The notes under the pieces: generated by a model
The model's input: only the letters and a program-made list of their open reading frames with translations
What the model was told of the DNA's origin: nothing
Databases searched by the model: none
Assembly (NCBI GenBank): GCA_910585275.1
Contig: CAJUCW010000017.1
Span: 1 to 64,000 of the forward strand
Origin: an uncultured Muribaculaceae bacterium
GTDB lineage: Bacteria; Bacteroidota; Bacteroidia; Bacteroidales; Muribaculaceae
DNA: 64,000 bases
Direction: 5' to 3'
Made by a program: the position numbers and the translations under genes
Shown here: positions 1 through 8,501 of the stretch, piece after piece
Position numbering within the stretch: position 1 is the first letter of the stretch
How the letters are laid out: each line of letters starts with the position of its first letter

Positions 1-49
1 AATGGTGATGTCTATTCCACATTATCGCCTTAGCGTGTCCGCTGAATAG

Positions 50-409
50 TTACATGCTTGTCAACGACTCTTCCTGACTTGCCACAATGTTTCCCTCCAT
101 ATCTTTTATTTCAAAGATGAAGGAAGGGTTGTCGGGAGCAGTCACATCCTTCTGTATCTCGCTGCAATTGAACACAGTAAGATGAAACGACTGGATGCCG
201 GCATGCAATCCTTCGCCGGTCCAATGCTGGATTTTACCTTTGTCATACACATGGGATGTCTCCAGTTTTATATCCTTCACCGCCAGGAAATCAAAGGGTT
301 CTGACAATGGCGTGAATTCTTCGTTCTGCGCCCATAAGCACGATGAAGGAAACATTCCTGCAAATACCAACAGATATTTCACTGTTTTTTTTAAATAATT
401 AGTCTTCAT
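50..409 (-). CDS. Small secreted protein of unknown function
   Basis: 119 residues. A signal peptide covers about residues 1-28, with a hydrophobic core and a cleavage site after Leu-Trp-Ala-Gln, so the mature protein is predicted to be periplasmic or exported. The mature part is about 90 residues, has one Cys, and contains beta-type segments (SFHLTVFNCSEIQ, FIFEIKDMEGNIVASQEE) that suggest a small beta-sandwich. No family was recognised. The start codon lies 3 nt after the stop codon of the MscS-type channel gene, so it is very likely co-translated as the last visible gene of the operon reading from 8122. The operon may continue beyond the left edge. Confidence 0.6.
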   Translation of the reverse strand: MKTNYLKKTVKYLLVFAGMFPSSCLWAQNEEFTPLSEPFDFLAVKDIKLETSHVYDKGKIQHWTGEGLHAGIQSFHLTVFNCSEIQKDVTAPDNPSFIFEIKDMEGNIVASQEESLTSM

Positions 410-412
410 ATC

Positions 413-2761
413 TTAAAAAATTGTTATCCGGTTTGTCATTATTGAATCGGCACCTTTGGAATCTATCTGCTGAATAAAAGAGGCCGCTTGAATGCCATTT
501 AGCCTGAATGCTTCAAAAACGGCTTCGCGCACCGCCGGTTCGGTTGCCAGATATTTCTCGGAATCTATCCATACTTTCAACTCGACTCTCATAATTCCGC
601 TTCCAAAGTTGCGCATGATAACCACATGTTTCCGGCTCTCATCCACGCCGTCAATGCTGTGGAAAGAGTCGAGGATTATCTTGCGTACTAACTTCGGGTC
701 ATTGTTGTCGGATATGTCAAAAACAATGTGACGCAACTCTACACTATGGTTGCGCGTCATATTCTTGAAGTTCTTTTCAAAGAGCTGACGGTTGGGCATG
801 GTCATTATAGGGCCGTCCTCGGTTTCCATACGGGTGGAGATAATTCCAATGTCAAGCACCTTGCCTCTCACGCCTTCGTATTCCATAATGTCGCCGGGAC
901 GCAATCTGCCCGTCATAAGAGTCAGACCGGAGAAGAAATTTTCAAACGTATCCTTCAAGGCAAAACCGATACCCACGCTGGCACCTCCCACAGCGGCAAT
1001 AAGTCCGGCCTTGTTGATGTCAAGAATAAGGATGACAGCAATGGCATAGCAAAGCCAGATGATGATGTTGCCGATAGAAATCCAAACTGCCACTTTCCCC
1101 CGGGTATCTTCCAAATTACGACGAATGATGAACTTTGCCAATGTAAGCCCATAGTTCACAATCACACCGAGCGTATAAATATAAATAATCTTTGCGGCGG
1201 AAAGCACACCGATTCTGTCAGGCATATTCACAAAGGGATCATTCAGAAGGTCGATAAACCATGTGGTCAGATTAAAAATATGAGTAACCCATAATATTAA
1301 ACCAATGACAATGACCGGTAAAGCCAACGGAAAAATGAGCAATCTCATTGTGATTCCCGCCACGCTGTCACGATTCAGATTATCAAGATGAATAAATTGA
1401 CAGAACAGTGTAAAAAACAAGAAACCGATGACAAGGCCAATCCAAAGTACGAATAATATACTCACGGGTATAGTGTAGCCCGAGCAGCTGAACAGGCAGC
1501 TTATACCGATCACAACCAGGTTAGCCCACGCCATCCGCCGGTCGGTCAGCTCAAGACACCTGAAATAGAAACGCATAATCAAAATCTGCCCGATTAAAGC
1601 CATAATAAAAAAGAATGGCTCCGTAAACGTCACGGTAGAAAGGGGTACGAGATCTTCCCGGTAACTTATAAGTATATCGGCCAGACAATATATCGGCAGA
1701 TATGATAAGAGTGAGATCCAGATTCTTTTTTTCCGGAGCCTGATTGTTGACGACACAAGGATCAGCAGACCCAATATGTAAAGCTCTGTCTGCAACATCA
1801 ATACAATCTGCAGCATGGGCGCGACTCCAATCATCATTATAATCACGATGAAACCCAGGATATTCGATGCCAGCCACAGGCAGAGAGTCCAATATATACG
1901 TTTTTTGGCAATCCATAGAGTGCTAAAGCGTGTAAAGCGAGTGATGAGATAGAAAGCAATAGCGATGATCAACGAAATATAAGATTTAATATCTATATAT
2001 ATGTACATTCTGTCCTCTTTAGAATTCCAGTCGTCCATATCGCTCTGCCCCGTAAAGAAACGCCACATCAAATCATCGCGAAACTCGACCGTCCGCGTAT
2101 ATAAATGACTGAATATCTCACCCAAGGTTTCGTTACGTTTCAGAAACATTAATTCCTGGGTACGCTTTATGACATCATTGTTGTATGCATCGAGCCTATC
2201 GGCTTTTCTAACGAGATCGCCATATCTATCTTTATCAGCGGCAACTGAGCGGATACAGCTGTCGATTGCGTTGCGGAGAGTATCCGCTATAGCGACTGAA
2301 ATGTGCAGAGCTTTTCTGCTTTTGGGAGTTGACGGTTTGTGTTCCAGCGTCTTCAGGAATTCCGACAACTTAGCATACCGATTGGTGATGACCGAAAGAT
2401 CAGATTGAAGCTGTTCGACCCGGGCTTTCTGAGAGCGTATGTCCCGAATGACACTTTTCATCTCCTGAGTGGCTTGCAGCGTGCCATAAAGGTATCGCTC
2501 ATCTTGAGAATAGAGCATTACCGCTGTCTCATCACACATATCATCAAGATGTGCGATTTCATTGCGAAATTCTTTCTGGCGATTCTCAAAACGGCGGATG
2601 TCTTTCCTGACATTCTGTTGGAGTGCAGCCATATCCGCCGACAATGAAATCAGCGTCTGGTCAAGGTCGTATTCAGACAAGACTCCCCATGACGGCAATG
2701 TGAAACACACTGCCGTCATAAGAAGAATCATTACTCTTAATCTTTCGATTTTGGAAGTCAT
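413..2761 (-). CDS. MscS-family mechanosensitive channel with periplasmic coiled-coil domain
   Basis: 782 residues, much longer than E. coli MscS and similar in layout to the large MscK/YbiO/MscM-type members. After a signal sequence (about 1-26) there is a charged helical, probably coiled-coil periplasmic region to about residue 250, then about ten hydrophobic segments. The MscS core follows: the Gly/Ala-rich pore helix (AAVGGASVGIGFALKDTFENF, split by the usual kink) and the cytoplasmic beta domain (GDIMEYEGVRGKVLDIGI, TMPNRQLF). It should open under membrane tension to release solutes. It sits 6 nt after the upstream lipoprotein gene and 3 nt before the next, inside an operon of exported proteins, which is an unusual setting for an osmotic safety valve. 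Confidence 0.88.
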   Translation of the reverse strand: MTSKIERLRVMILLMTAVCFTLPSWGVLSEYDLDQTLISLSADMAALQQNVRKDIRRFENRQKEFRNEIAHLDDMCDETAVMLYSQDERYLYGTLQATQEMKSVIRDIRSQKARVEQLQSDLSVITNRYAKLSEFLKTLEHKPSTPKSRKALHISVAIADTLRNAIDSCIRSVAADKDRYGDLVRKADRLDAYNNDVIKRTQELMFLKRNETLGEIFSHLYTRTVEFRDDLMWRFFTGQSDMDDWNSKEDRMYIYIDIKSYISLIIAIAFYLITRFTRFSTLWIAKKRIYWTLCLWLASNILGFIVIIMMIGVAPMLQIVLMLQTELYILGLLILVSSTIRLRKKRIWISLLSYLPIYCLADILISYREDLVPLSTVTFTEPFFFIMALIGQILIMRFYFRCLELTDRRMAWANLVVIGISCLFSCSGYTIPVSILFVLWIGLVIGFLFFTLFCQFIHLDNLNRDSVAGITMRLLIFPLALPVIVIGLILWVTHIFNLTTWFIDLLNDPFVNMPDRIGVLSAAKIIYIYTLGVIVNYGLTLAKFIIRRNLEDTRGKVAVWISIGNIIIWLCYAIAVILILDINKAGLIAAVGGASVGIGFALKDTFENFFSGLTLMTGRLRPGDIMEYEGVRGKVLDIGIISTRMETEDGPIMTMPNRQLFEKNFKNMTRNHSVELRHIVFDISDNNDPKLVRKIILDSFHSIDGVDESRKHVVIMRNFGSGIMRVELKVWIDSEKYLATEPAVREAVFEAFRLNGIQAASFIQQIDSKGADSIMTNRITIF

Positions 2762-2767
2762 TTGTTA

Positions 2768-3349
2768 TTATTTAAGCCATCCGGCAACCCATTCCCATAA
2801 GCCGTTGAGTCCGAAGTCAAACGAGTCAACATCAACTCTGACGATTTCCCCCTTTTCGTTGATGCCGGAGGCAAATCCAGCTCCGCTGCCAACATAATAT
2901 TGAGCCAGCTTGTCACCGTTAACCGTCATATGACTGTTCTTTGAATCACTTTTGTAGTCAACAACCCCTTCGTTTCTAAAGCTGGTGACGGCGATGCCGC
3001 CATTGATAGCGATGTCATAGACCTTGCTCTCATCAATATTCTTCTTCGGAACGAAAGTGATAAGGACACCAGCTTTGTCGGGAAGTTTGTTGCCTGTCAT
3101 AGTCCACGACAATTTGTTTTTTGTTACCTTCTCCTCACGGAACGTGCCGTCTGGATTGGCGATATGAGCCGTGATGTCGGCTGTATTCATAACATCTTCA
3201 CTGAGCTCAAAAGTCACTACGTAGGAACTTCCCCAAGTGGCGGGAGCCTCCGGTTCGTCGTTGTCATCGCCACAGGAAGTGAAACTTGTGCAGGATATGG
3301 CCATCATAATAGCCATTATCAGTCTTGAAAAGATTTTCTTCTTTGTCAT
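2768..3349 (-). CDS. Small lipoprotein, unknown function
   Basis: 193 residues with a signal peptide and lipobox (SFTSC, Cys about 26) followed by the acidic run GDDNDEPE. That motif resembles the Bacteroidota lipoprotein export signal for surface exposure. The mature part looks all-beta. No characterised family was recognised. A degenerate second copy of its residues around YVVTFELSEDVMNTADITAHI is found at 8434-8501, so this gene belongs to a family that has been duplicated and broken within the island. It is the fifth gene of the 8122-to-50 operon, 41 bp after the CsgG-like gene. Confidence 0.7.
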   Translation of the reverse strand: MTKKKIFSRLIMAIMMAISCTSFTSCGDDNDEPEAPATWGSSYVVTFELSEDVMNTADITAHIANPDGTFREEKVTKNKLSWTMTGNKLPDKAGVLITFVPKKNIDESKVYDIAINGGIAVTSFRNEGVVDYKSDSKNSHMTVNGDKLAQYYVGSGAGFASGINEKGEIVRVDVDSFDFGLNGLWEWVAGWLK

Positions 3350-3390
3350 TGCTTTGATTATTTGGTTTGTTATTTCTATTCCTTTGAGAA

Positions 3391-4266
3391 TTATCTGCTG
3401 ACAACCATAAGATTTTCTCCCTCATCGAGGGCTGCCTTTATCTTATCCGATCCTTTGATCACTTTACAGAGGCTTATTTCATCGCCCTCTACTTCCTCAA
3501 TTTTAAGGCGGCCGATTACTGTGCGTGCTTCTTTTCCGGCGATAGTCTTGACAGTCAATATATCGAATTGCTGACCTTTATATACACCGTCACCGGCCCC
3601 GAGGTCGATATAGACATCTTTCTGCTTGTTCTTTTTCGATTCTCCTTTTTCAATAATTGAAGCATGGAGAGGGAACAAATGGTTATAATAATCAGCCACC
3701 TTCGATGTAAGGCGTTCAAGGGCGTTGGTCATAGCTTTCTCCCCTGAGGTCATCCAGTAAAGATCACTGTCCGAGATTGTGAACGTGCGGCTGTCAACAA
3801 CCGAACCATCAATCGGATTCTTCAGATTGACAGTTACACTGACATTGCTCCGGTAGGATGTGTCGGTATGCTTATTGCCTTTGCTATCCTTCTTGGTTTC
3901 ACTTTTGGAGACAATGCTGATATTGGCGATTGTTCCATCGATGAAAAATGAAGGCGTACCGTCCGTTAAGTCCGTCTGCGATACGAAGCCGTCAGACGGA
4001 CGGAAGAGTATCACCTTACTCAATCCATTCATAAGACTTGCCCTCACAGCCTCAGCATATTGAGGCTGCTGCTTTGTGGTCTGACCACTGAGAAGCACTT
4101 CGGCTACATCTTTAAGCACAGATGTGGTTTTGCTTCCTTCTGTCGGCGGAGTATAAATCAGTTCTCCGACACCGACTCGATAGACAGTGTTAAATTCTTT
4201 TTGCGCGGCAGTCGTCAAGCACGACACGAGAGCCAGTGAAATTATAAATAATCTGAGTGTCTTCAT
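3391..4266 (-). CDS. CsgG/LpoB-like secreted protein
   Basis: 291 residues with a signal peptide ending near TTAAQ (residue 22); there is a Cys at 16 but no convincing lipobox. Residues about 28-190 have the pattern of a CsgG/LpoB-type alpha/beta domain: a leading beta strand (YRVGVGEL), helices with a later FFIDGTIANIS strand, and SNVSVTVNLKNPIDGSVVDSRTF, where a long strand pair carries the variable loop KKDSKGNKH. The C-terminal 80 residues (VYIDLGAGDGVYKGQQFDIL, then VIGRLKIEEVEGD) resemble the SH3-like C-terminal domain found in FlgT-type proteins. Such proteins form or tether outer-membrane-associated assemblies. It lies 11 bp after the putative pore-forming lipoprotein gene. The family assignment is from pattern only. 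Confidence 0.55.
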   Translation of the reverse strand: MKTLRLFIISLALVSCLTTAAQKEFNTVYRVGVGELIYTPPTEGSKTTSVLKDVAEVLLSGQTTKQQPQYAEAVRASLMNGLSKVILFRPSDGFVSQTDLTDGTPSFFIDGTIANISIVSKSETKKDSKGNKHTDTSYRSNVSVTVNLKNPIDGSVVDSRTFTISDSDLYWMTSGEKAMTNALERLTSKVADYYNHLFPLHASIIEKGESKKNKQKDVYIDLGAGDGVYKGQQFDILTVKTIAGKEARTVIGRLKIEEVEGDEISLCKVIKGSDKIKAALDEGENLMVVSR

Positions 4267-4277
4267 AACCGATGCTT

Positions 4278-6188
4278 TTATTTAACCATACTTACCTGAC
4301 CTTCCTTGCTGATGTGAATGCCTTTAAAGTCAGACTTTCCTATTGAAAGGCGTTCTCCATTATTCATCTGCAGATAGAATGTGACATCATCATTCATACC
4401 GGAGAATTGTCCAAGTCGTTTAATTTCATTATAGACATCCTCCCATTCATTTGAAAGTCTCAGACAGAGATTATTACGTGTCACTCCGGCTCGTTCGGGA
4501 TTATCCTGAAGATATTTGAAACGCGGACTGTTTTCAGCCATCAATTTTCGCAGATAGCTTGATGCTGCGTTTACAGGCGATGCAACAACTGCTACCATCT
4601 CTTTATACCTCTCCGGCTTGGGAAGGGCAAGTGTTTTATGAACGGGAAATTCCACACCATAGTTATAAGAATGGTTGGCGCCCGAACCTGATGTCGCAGC
4701 ACCTGATGTAATAGTGAAAGCTGCCAGTATATCGAGATTTAAATCCTGTTCTTCCTGTCTGGAAGTATTATCTATCACCCAGCTCCAGGTCTGTTCAAAT
4801 GTCACATCCCGAGTACTTATTTTAGGATAATTATTAACTCCACCATTTCTACCACGATGTTTATGGTATCGCAAAGGATTATTAACTTTGTATCTCCATT
4901 TTAATTTTGAATTGTCTGATTCATCTCGTTCAAATATTGCGGGTATCTCGCTGAAAGGCAAACTTATGGACGTTGTAGAAGTATAACCCCCTGAAAAGTT
5001 GCCGGCGACGCCCAAAGGATATGACAAACCGAGAGAACCTCCCAAAGACCATCCTGTTATAGTTTCTTTCGAACCGGTGGCGGGATGATTGTTGGGAGCG
5101 ACACCTTCTACAACACTGACTTTAACAGATTTATCACGATAATTACCTAACGATGCGGTCACCCACATGGACTCCAGCGCAAATCCGCCATATTTATCGT
5201 AATAAGCTAATTTATATTTAATCTTATTTTCACCTTTCCATAAGAAACCGCCGGGATAATTTTCGCTCAACGTGATCTGATAATAATCTTTGTCAGAGTC
5301 AAAGGAATAAGCACTTCTTATCTTAGCAGTCATATTTATTGTGCCTTTGGCCTCAAGTTTGACATTTTCCGCCATATGGTTATGCTTCTTTGAGTATTCC
5401 TTACGCAAGTAAATGCTTTTGTCCCAGTGTATCGGAATCAAAGGAGGTTCACTAATTTTCTCACCAGCCCTGGTTCGTACGACGGTGGGACGTGAGCGCA
5501 AGCTGACGTCTAATGCCTCATTCACGAATTTAGCGGCATTCTCGGCATATCTGCCATATATGTATTCGCTTGGAGCCTCTACATTTTCGTCGATATCAAT
5601 TGTTTCATTACCATCCTCATCAATCGAAATATATTCTTGCCTTCCTGAAGCGTGAATGTCGTTAACCATGTATTCCGCTCCCTGAATGTTCAGGATGCAG
5701 ACATCACATAGAGGCGGAATTATCACGTCAGGCACCTCTTGGAATACTCCAAGCTCAAGACGGGCCATCAGCCCCGAAGCCTGAATTGCCGGCTTATGGA
5801 AATATATGAGGCCACCCCTCTGATATAAATCCTCAAGTTTATCAAACAGTTCGGAGTTGTTGATAAACTGAGATGCGCCTGCTTCATCGAATACTATCAG
5901 TTCTGTTTCCGATGAAATTTCCGGCTCTGTTTTCCCGCTTTCAAATCGGTTCAGGAACAGTGCGCTCATCTCGTCGGGATTATCTGCATAAATAGCGGTT
6001 AATGCGTTGACTCGTGTCTCGATTATGTCGTTTGTGGGAAGCGGTTCCGGGAGAGATTCCTCCATGTCGTCGTCATGGTCGAGATTCGATTCTTCGTCCC
6101 TACAACCAGTCAGGATTGTACATGCAATAAAGGCAATGGAAAAGACTTGAAAGAGATACTTGATCCAAATATGTTTGTATTGTCTCAT
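4278..6188 (-). CDS. Large lipoprotein with leukocidin-like beta-pore features
   Basis: 636 residues. Lipobox at ILTGC (Cys 29) followed by RDEESNLDHDDDMEE, a strongly acidic tail typical of exported Bacteroidota lipoproteins. Residues about 40-190 look like a separate N-terminal domain. Residues about 280-520 are rich in beta strands, with a Gly-rich strand ITGWSLGGSLGLSYPLG, then GYTSTTSISLPFSEIPAIF, then KLKWRYKV and VTFEQTWSWVIDN. This order (Gly-rich amphipathic strand, Ser/Thr strand with a Ser-Tyr/Pro element, W-x-V strand, W-x-W-x-V strand) is the one seen in the leukocidin/hemolysin/Vibrio-cytolysin family of beta-barrel pore formers. That assignment is inference and needs a profile or structure search. 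Third gene of the operon, 19 bp after the S41 peptidase gene, which could process it. Alternative: an unrelated beta-sandwich surface lipoprotein. Confidence 0.5.
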   Translation of the reverse strand: MRQYKHIWIKYLFQVFSIAFIACTILTGCRDEESNLDHDDDMEESLPEPLPTNDIIETRVNALTAIYADNPDEMSALFLNRFESGKTEPEISSETELIVFDEAGASQFINNSELFDKLEDLYQRGGLIYFHKPAIQASGLMARLELGVFQEVPDVIIPPLCDVCILNIQGAEYMVNDIHASGRQEYISIDEDGNETIDIDENVEAPSEYIYGRYAENAAKFVNEALDVSLRSRPTVVRTRAGEKISEPPLIPIHWDKSIYLRKEYSKKHNHMAENVKLEAKGTINMTAKIRSAYSFDSDKDYYQITLSENYPGGFLWKGENKIKYKLAYYDKYGGFALESMWVTASLGNYRDKSVKVSVVEGVAPNNHPATGSKETITGWSLGGSLGLSYPLGVAGNFSGGYTSTTSISLPFSEIPAIFERDESDNSKLKWRYKVNNPLRYHKHRGRNGGVNNYPKISTRDVTFEQTWSWVIDNTSRQEEQDLNLDILAAFTITSGAATSGSGANHSYNYGVEFPVHKTLALPKPERYKEMVAVVASPVNAASSYLRKLMAENSPRFKYLQDNPERAGVTRNNLCLRLSNEWEDVYNEIKRLGQFSGMNDDVTFYLQMNNGERLSIGKSDFKGIHISKEGQVSMVK

Positions 6189-6207
6189 TTTTAAGTATCG
6201 TTATAAA

Positions 6208-7410
6208 TTATTTTCCGGTATGGATAAATTCAGCGGCGCGGTTGAGCTGGGTGTCATTGCCTTTGTAGAATTCATCTGCATTGAACATCGCTTCAATGTC
6301 AGGTACAACACCATAGCCTTCATAACACTTCCCATCTGTACGTATGGTCATGGATGTGGATGTGTACATTAGAAATGCCGCATTTTCAAGTTCTCCGGCA
6401 TAATAATCATTTATATTGCCGCTCAATGGACCGTGACCGCCGGTGGTGCGTTCGCCGACAAAGTAGCCGTTGGGCATAGCCATTATTGCCATTGGCGTGA
6501 TTTCACCCATGCTTAAAGAGTTGATGTCGGCAAGAGCCACAACGGGCACATTGTCTAAATTCCTCTCCACAGGATTAACTTCAGGCGATGACGGCGTAAG
6601 AATCATCGGGGAATAAGGGGTATAATCCAGCCGTCCGAGACCACTTTTTGTGCGGCTATATCCAAACAGTACCGGCTCGGAAAGCAGAGGATTGACTATC
6701 AGATACATATCATTCAACATCCCGCCGCCATTATTGCGCGTATCGATGATTATACCTTTAAGGTTTTCGGTTTCATTGATGAGAGCGTAATAGTTTTCCA
6801 TTGTCTCCTCCACCAGTTCCTCATTCATATTTCCAGTGATATCGAATGAGTTCAGTCCCAGACATACTATATCGCCATCGAGCAGATATGACCAGATGGC
6901 AAAACCGCTTTCAAATTTACCTCCGGCCAGATTCGTAATGCGCCCGAGATCCACGTTATGTTCGATACACTTTTCTATATCCTCAAAGCCATATTCTTCA
7001 TGGTAATAGTCACGGCTTTTGAGCTCTTTTTTTGCGGGGCTGAAAAGCTTCCAATATTTGCCTCTACCGTCTTTGAGTACAAGCGCGTAATGATGGTCGA
7101 TAAGGGTTGAGCTTATCTCTTCAAAGAGATTGGCGGCTGCGATGGAATCTTCCCTTACACCGAACTCAAGACCCTCGAATTGCGGTGCATATTTGCGGTA
7201 CACTTCGTCCCAGTCGGTCGGGTCTATGTCCCAGAAGGCATAACTATAGTTCATGCCGTCCCAATATGATTCAAACACATGTCGCCAGTTTTCAAAGATT
7301 CTCTGGTCATTGGGGTTGATCACCTCAAGATTATCTTCCTGACAGGAAGTAATGCCGATTCCGCAGAGCGCGGATATAGCGACAAGTATAGTTCTGATCT
7401 TCTTATTCAT
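6208..7410 (-). CDS. S41-family (C-terminal processing type) serine peptidase lipoprotein
   Basis: 400 residues with lipobox GITSC (Cys 23). The N-terminal helical region (residues 35-110) and a short central segment precede the S41 core. The core has the glycine-rich IIIDTRNNGGG segment (about 220-230, the oxyanion-forming region) and ADINSLSMGE, where Ser300 is the expected nucleophile, followed by GYFVGERTTGG and the late motif GYGVVPDIEA. This is the arrangement of Bacteroidota S41 lipoproteins rather than classical Prc, since no clear PDZ domain is seen. The substrate is unknown; the neighbouring large lipoprotein and barrel are candidates. It starts 10 bp after the barrel gene stop. Confidence 0.85.
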   Translation of the reverse strand: MNKKIRTILVAISALCGIGITSCQEDNLEVINPNDQRIFENWRHVFESYWDGMNYSYAFWDIDPTDWDEVYRKYAPQFEGLEFGVREDSIAAANLFEEISSTLIDHHYALVLKDGRGKYWKLFSPAKKELKSRDYYHEEYGFEDIEKCIEHNVDLGRITNLAGGKFESGFAIWSYLLDGDIVCLGLNSFDITGNMNEELVEETMENYYALINETENLKGIIIDTRNNGGGMLNDMYLIVNPLLSEPVLFGYSRTKSGLGRLDYTPYSPMILTPSSPEVNPVERNLDNVPVVALADINSLSMGEITPMAIMAMPNGYFVGERTTGGHGPLSGNINDYYAGELENAAFLMYTSTSMTIRTDGKCYEGYGVVPDIEAMFNADEFYKGNDTQLNRAAEFIHTGK

Positions 7411-7420
7411 TTTGTTCGAC

Positions 7421-8122
7421 TTACTTTGTTGTTATTGAGTACATAAATCCAATCTGAAGGGCAAATGTGCTGTTGTGCTTGGTGGGCTGTTTCAACATAT
7501 ACTTCTTCTGCATATCAGTCAGTGAATAGAGATATCGCCCTTCCACAAACACACTGAAGCGCTTGGCAAACTGATATTCAATACCTATTGCACCTGATAC
7601 ACCGGCATCAAACCGATTGTCGCGACGAGAATCAAAGGGCACTTTCTCGTCAAAATGGTAATTGCCATAGTCGACGTATGGATCCTGACTGAAATATCGA
7701 TACTGGTTGCCTTCCACATCACTCTCTACCCACGCTCCAATGAAGCCGCCGGCAAGAACATATCCGCGCAATTTCGTGCCACCGAAACTGAATCGCGCAT
7801 AAATTGGAATGTTGAGATAGCTGTTGGTATAGTTGTAGTAATTGCTCGCATAGACATCGCTGCGATACATGGAGTAGTCTTTTGCGAGATAAGAGAGATC
7901 GGCCTGAATCCCGAACCAATCGCGGAAATCATAGCGGACAGGAATGCCGATGATACCGTTGGTGGCGCCCGAGTAGTGACGGTCGTAATCGTAGCACTTG
8001 CTTACGAGCAGTGTATTGTGGACGACACCGCCCTCAATGCCTATTTTCCACTGCGCCGTTGCCAGCATAGGTGTAAACACCATTGCTGCTATGGCTGCAA
8101 GTTTGATGATGGTTGCGTTCAT
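7421..8122 (-). CDS. Outer-membrane beta-barrel protein (PorT/OmpA-barrel type)
   Basis: 233 residues, signal peptide ending at TATAQ (about residue 23). The mature protein shows alternating hydrophobic strands ending in aromatic residues (FGIQADLSYLAKDY, YLNIPIYARFSF, GAIGIEYQFAKRFSVFVEGRYLY) and ends with a membrane-anchor strand FALQIGFMYSITTK, with a Tyr near the end. This fits the outer-membrane beta-barrel (OMP_b-brl) family common in Bacteroidota. It is the first gene of the operon running to position 50; a -7 box match lies 84 bp upstream. It probably supplies the outer-membrane partner for the lipoproteins downstream (inference). Confidence 0.8.
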   Translation of the reverse strand: MNATIIKLAAIAAMVFTPMLATAQWKIGIEGGVVHNTLLVSKCYDYDRHYSGATNGIIGIPVRYDFRDWFGIQADLSYLAKDYSMYRSDVYASNYYNYTNSYLNIPIYARFSFGGTKLRGYVLAGGFIGAWVESDVEGNQYRYFSQDPYVDYGNYHFDEKVPFDSRRDNRFDAGVSGAIGIEYQFAKRFSVFVEGRYLYSLTDMQKKYMLKQPTKHNSTFALQIGFMYSITTK

Positions 8123-8205
8123 GTGATGATATAGTTAGTTTATGACGGTTTATGTTTAGCAAGATGCGATATTGGAATTAACCAATGGTGTCTTGATTGA
8201 CATTG

Positions 8206-8213
8206 CAAAGTTA
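8206..8213 (-). promoter_or_regulatory. Putative -7 box for the 8122-to-50 operon
   Basis: Reads TAACTTTG on the minus strand, a full match to the Bacteroidota -7 consensus TAnnTTTG. No clear TTTG -33 element is visible 19-21 bp upstream, so an activator may be needed, or this may be chance. Confidence 0.45.
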
Positions 8214-8433
8214 TCTTAAATTAGACCTCGGGAGACATTTTTCACTGCCACAGTTCTCCACAGAATTCACAGGACTTCTCCATTAGATTCATTTATCCAA
8301 ATATAACCACCTTGCAATCAACAGCTTGCCCTATACAAAGAGCAAGCTGTTTGTTCGATTCTTATTACTTACCAAAGATAACAACGTTTTTCTTGGGGGA
8401 GATAAAGAGTATTCTCTCGTTTTACATTGAAAA

Positions 8434-8501
8434 GCTATATGCGCTGTGATGTCGGCAGTGTTTATCACATCATCGCCGAGCTCAAACGTAATTACGTATT
8501 G
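8434..8501 (-). pseudogene. Relic of a paralogue of the 2768-3349 lipoprotein gene
   Basis: Directly after the TGA stop of the next gene, in the same frame, the minus strand reads QYVITFELGDDVINTADITAH. This matches YVVTFELSEDVMNTADITAH of the lipoprotein encoded at 2768-3349. The match begins at the stop codon and ends abruptly after about 23 codons, so this is the broken end of a once longer paralogue. The rest of the 8123-8433 intergenic stretch holds the -7 box of the barrel operon and nothing else I could identify. Confidence 0.7.

Noticed and set aside
4278..6188. MACPF/thiol-activated cytolysin assignment for the large lipoprotein
   Set aside because: No undecapeptide-like Trp-rich loop and no MACPF signature; the strand pattern fits the leukocidin group better.
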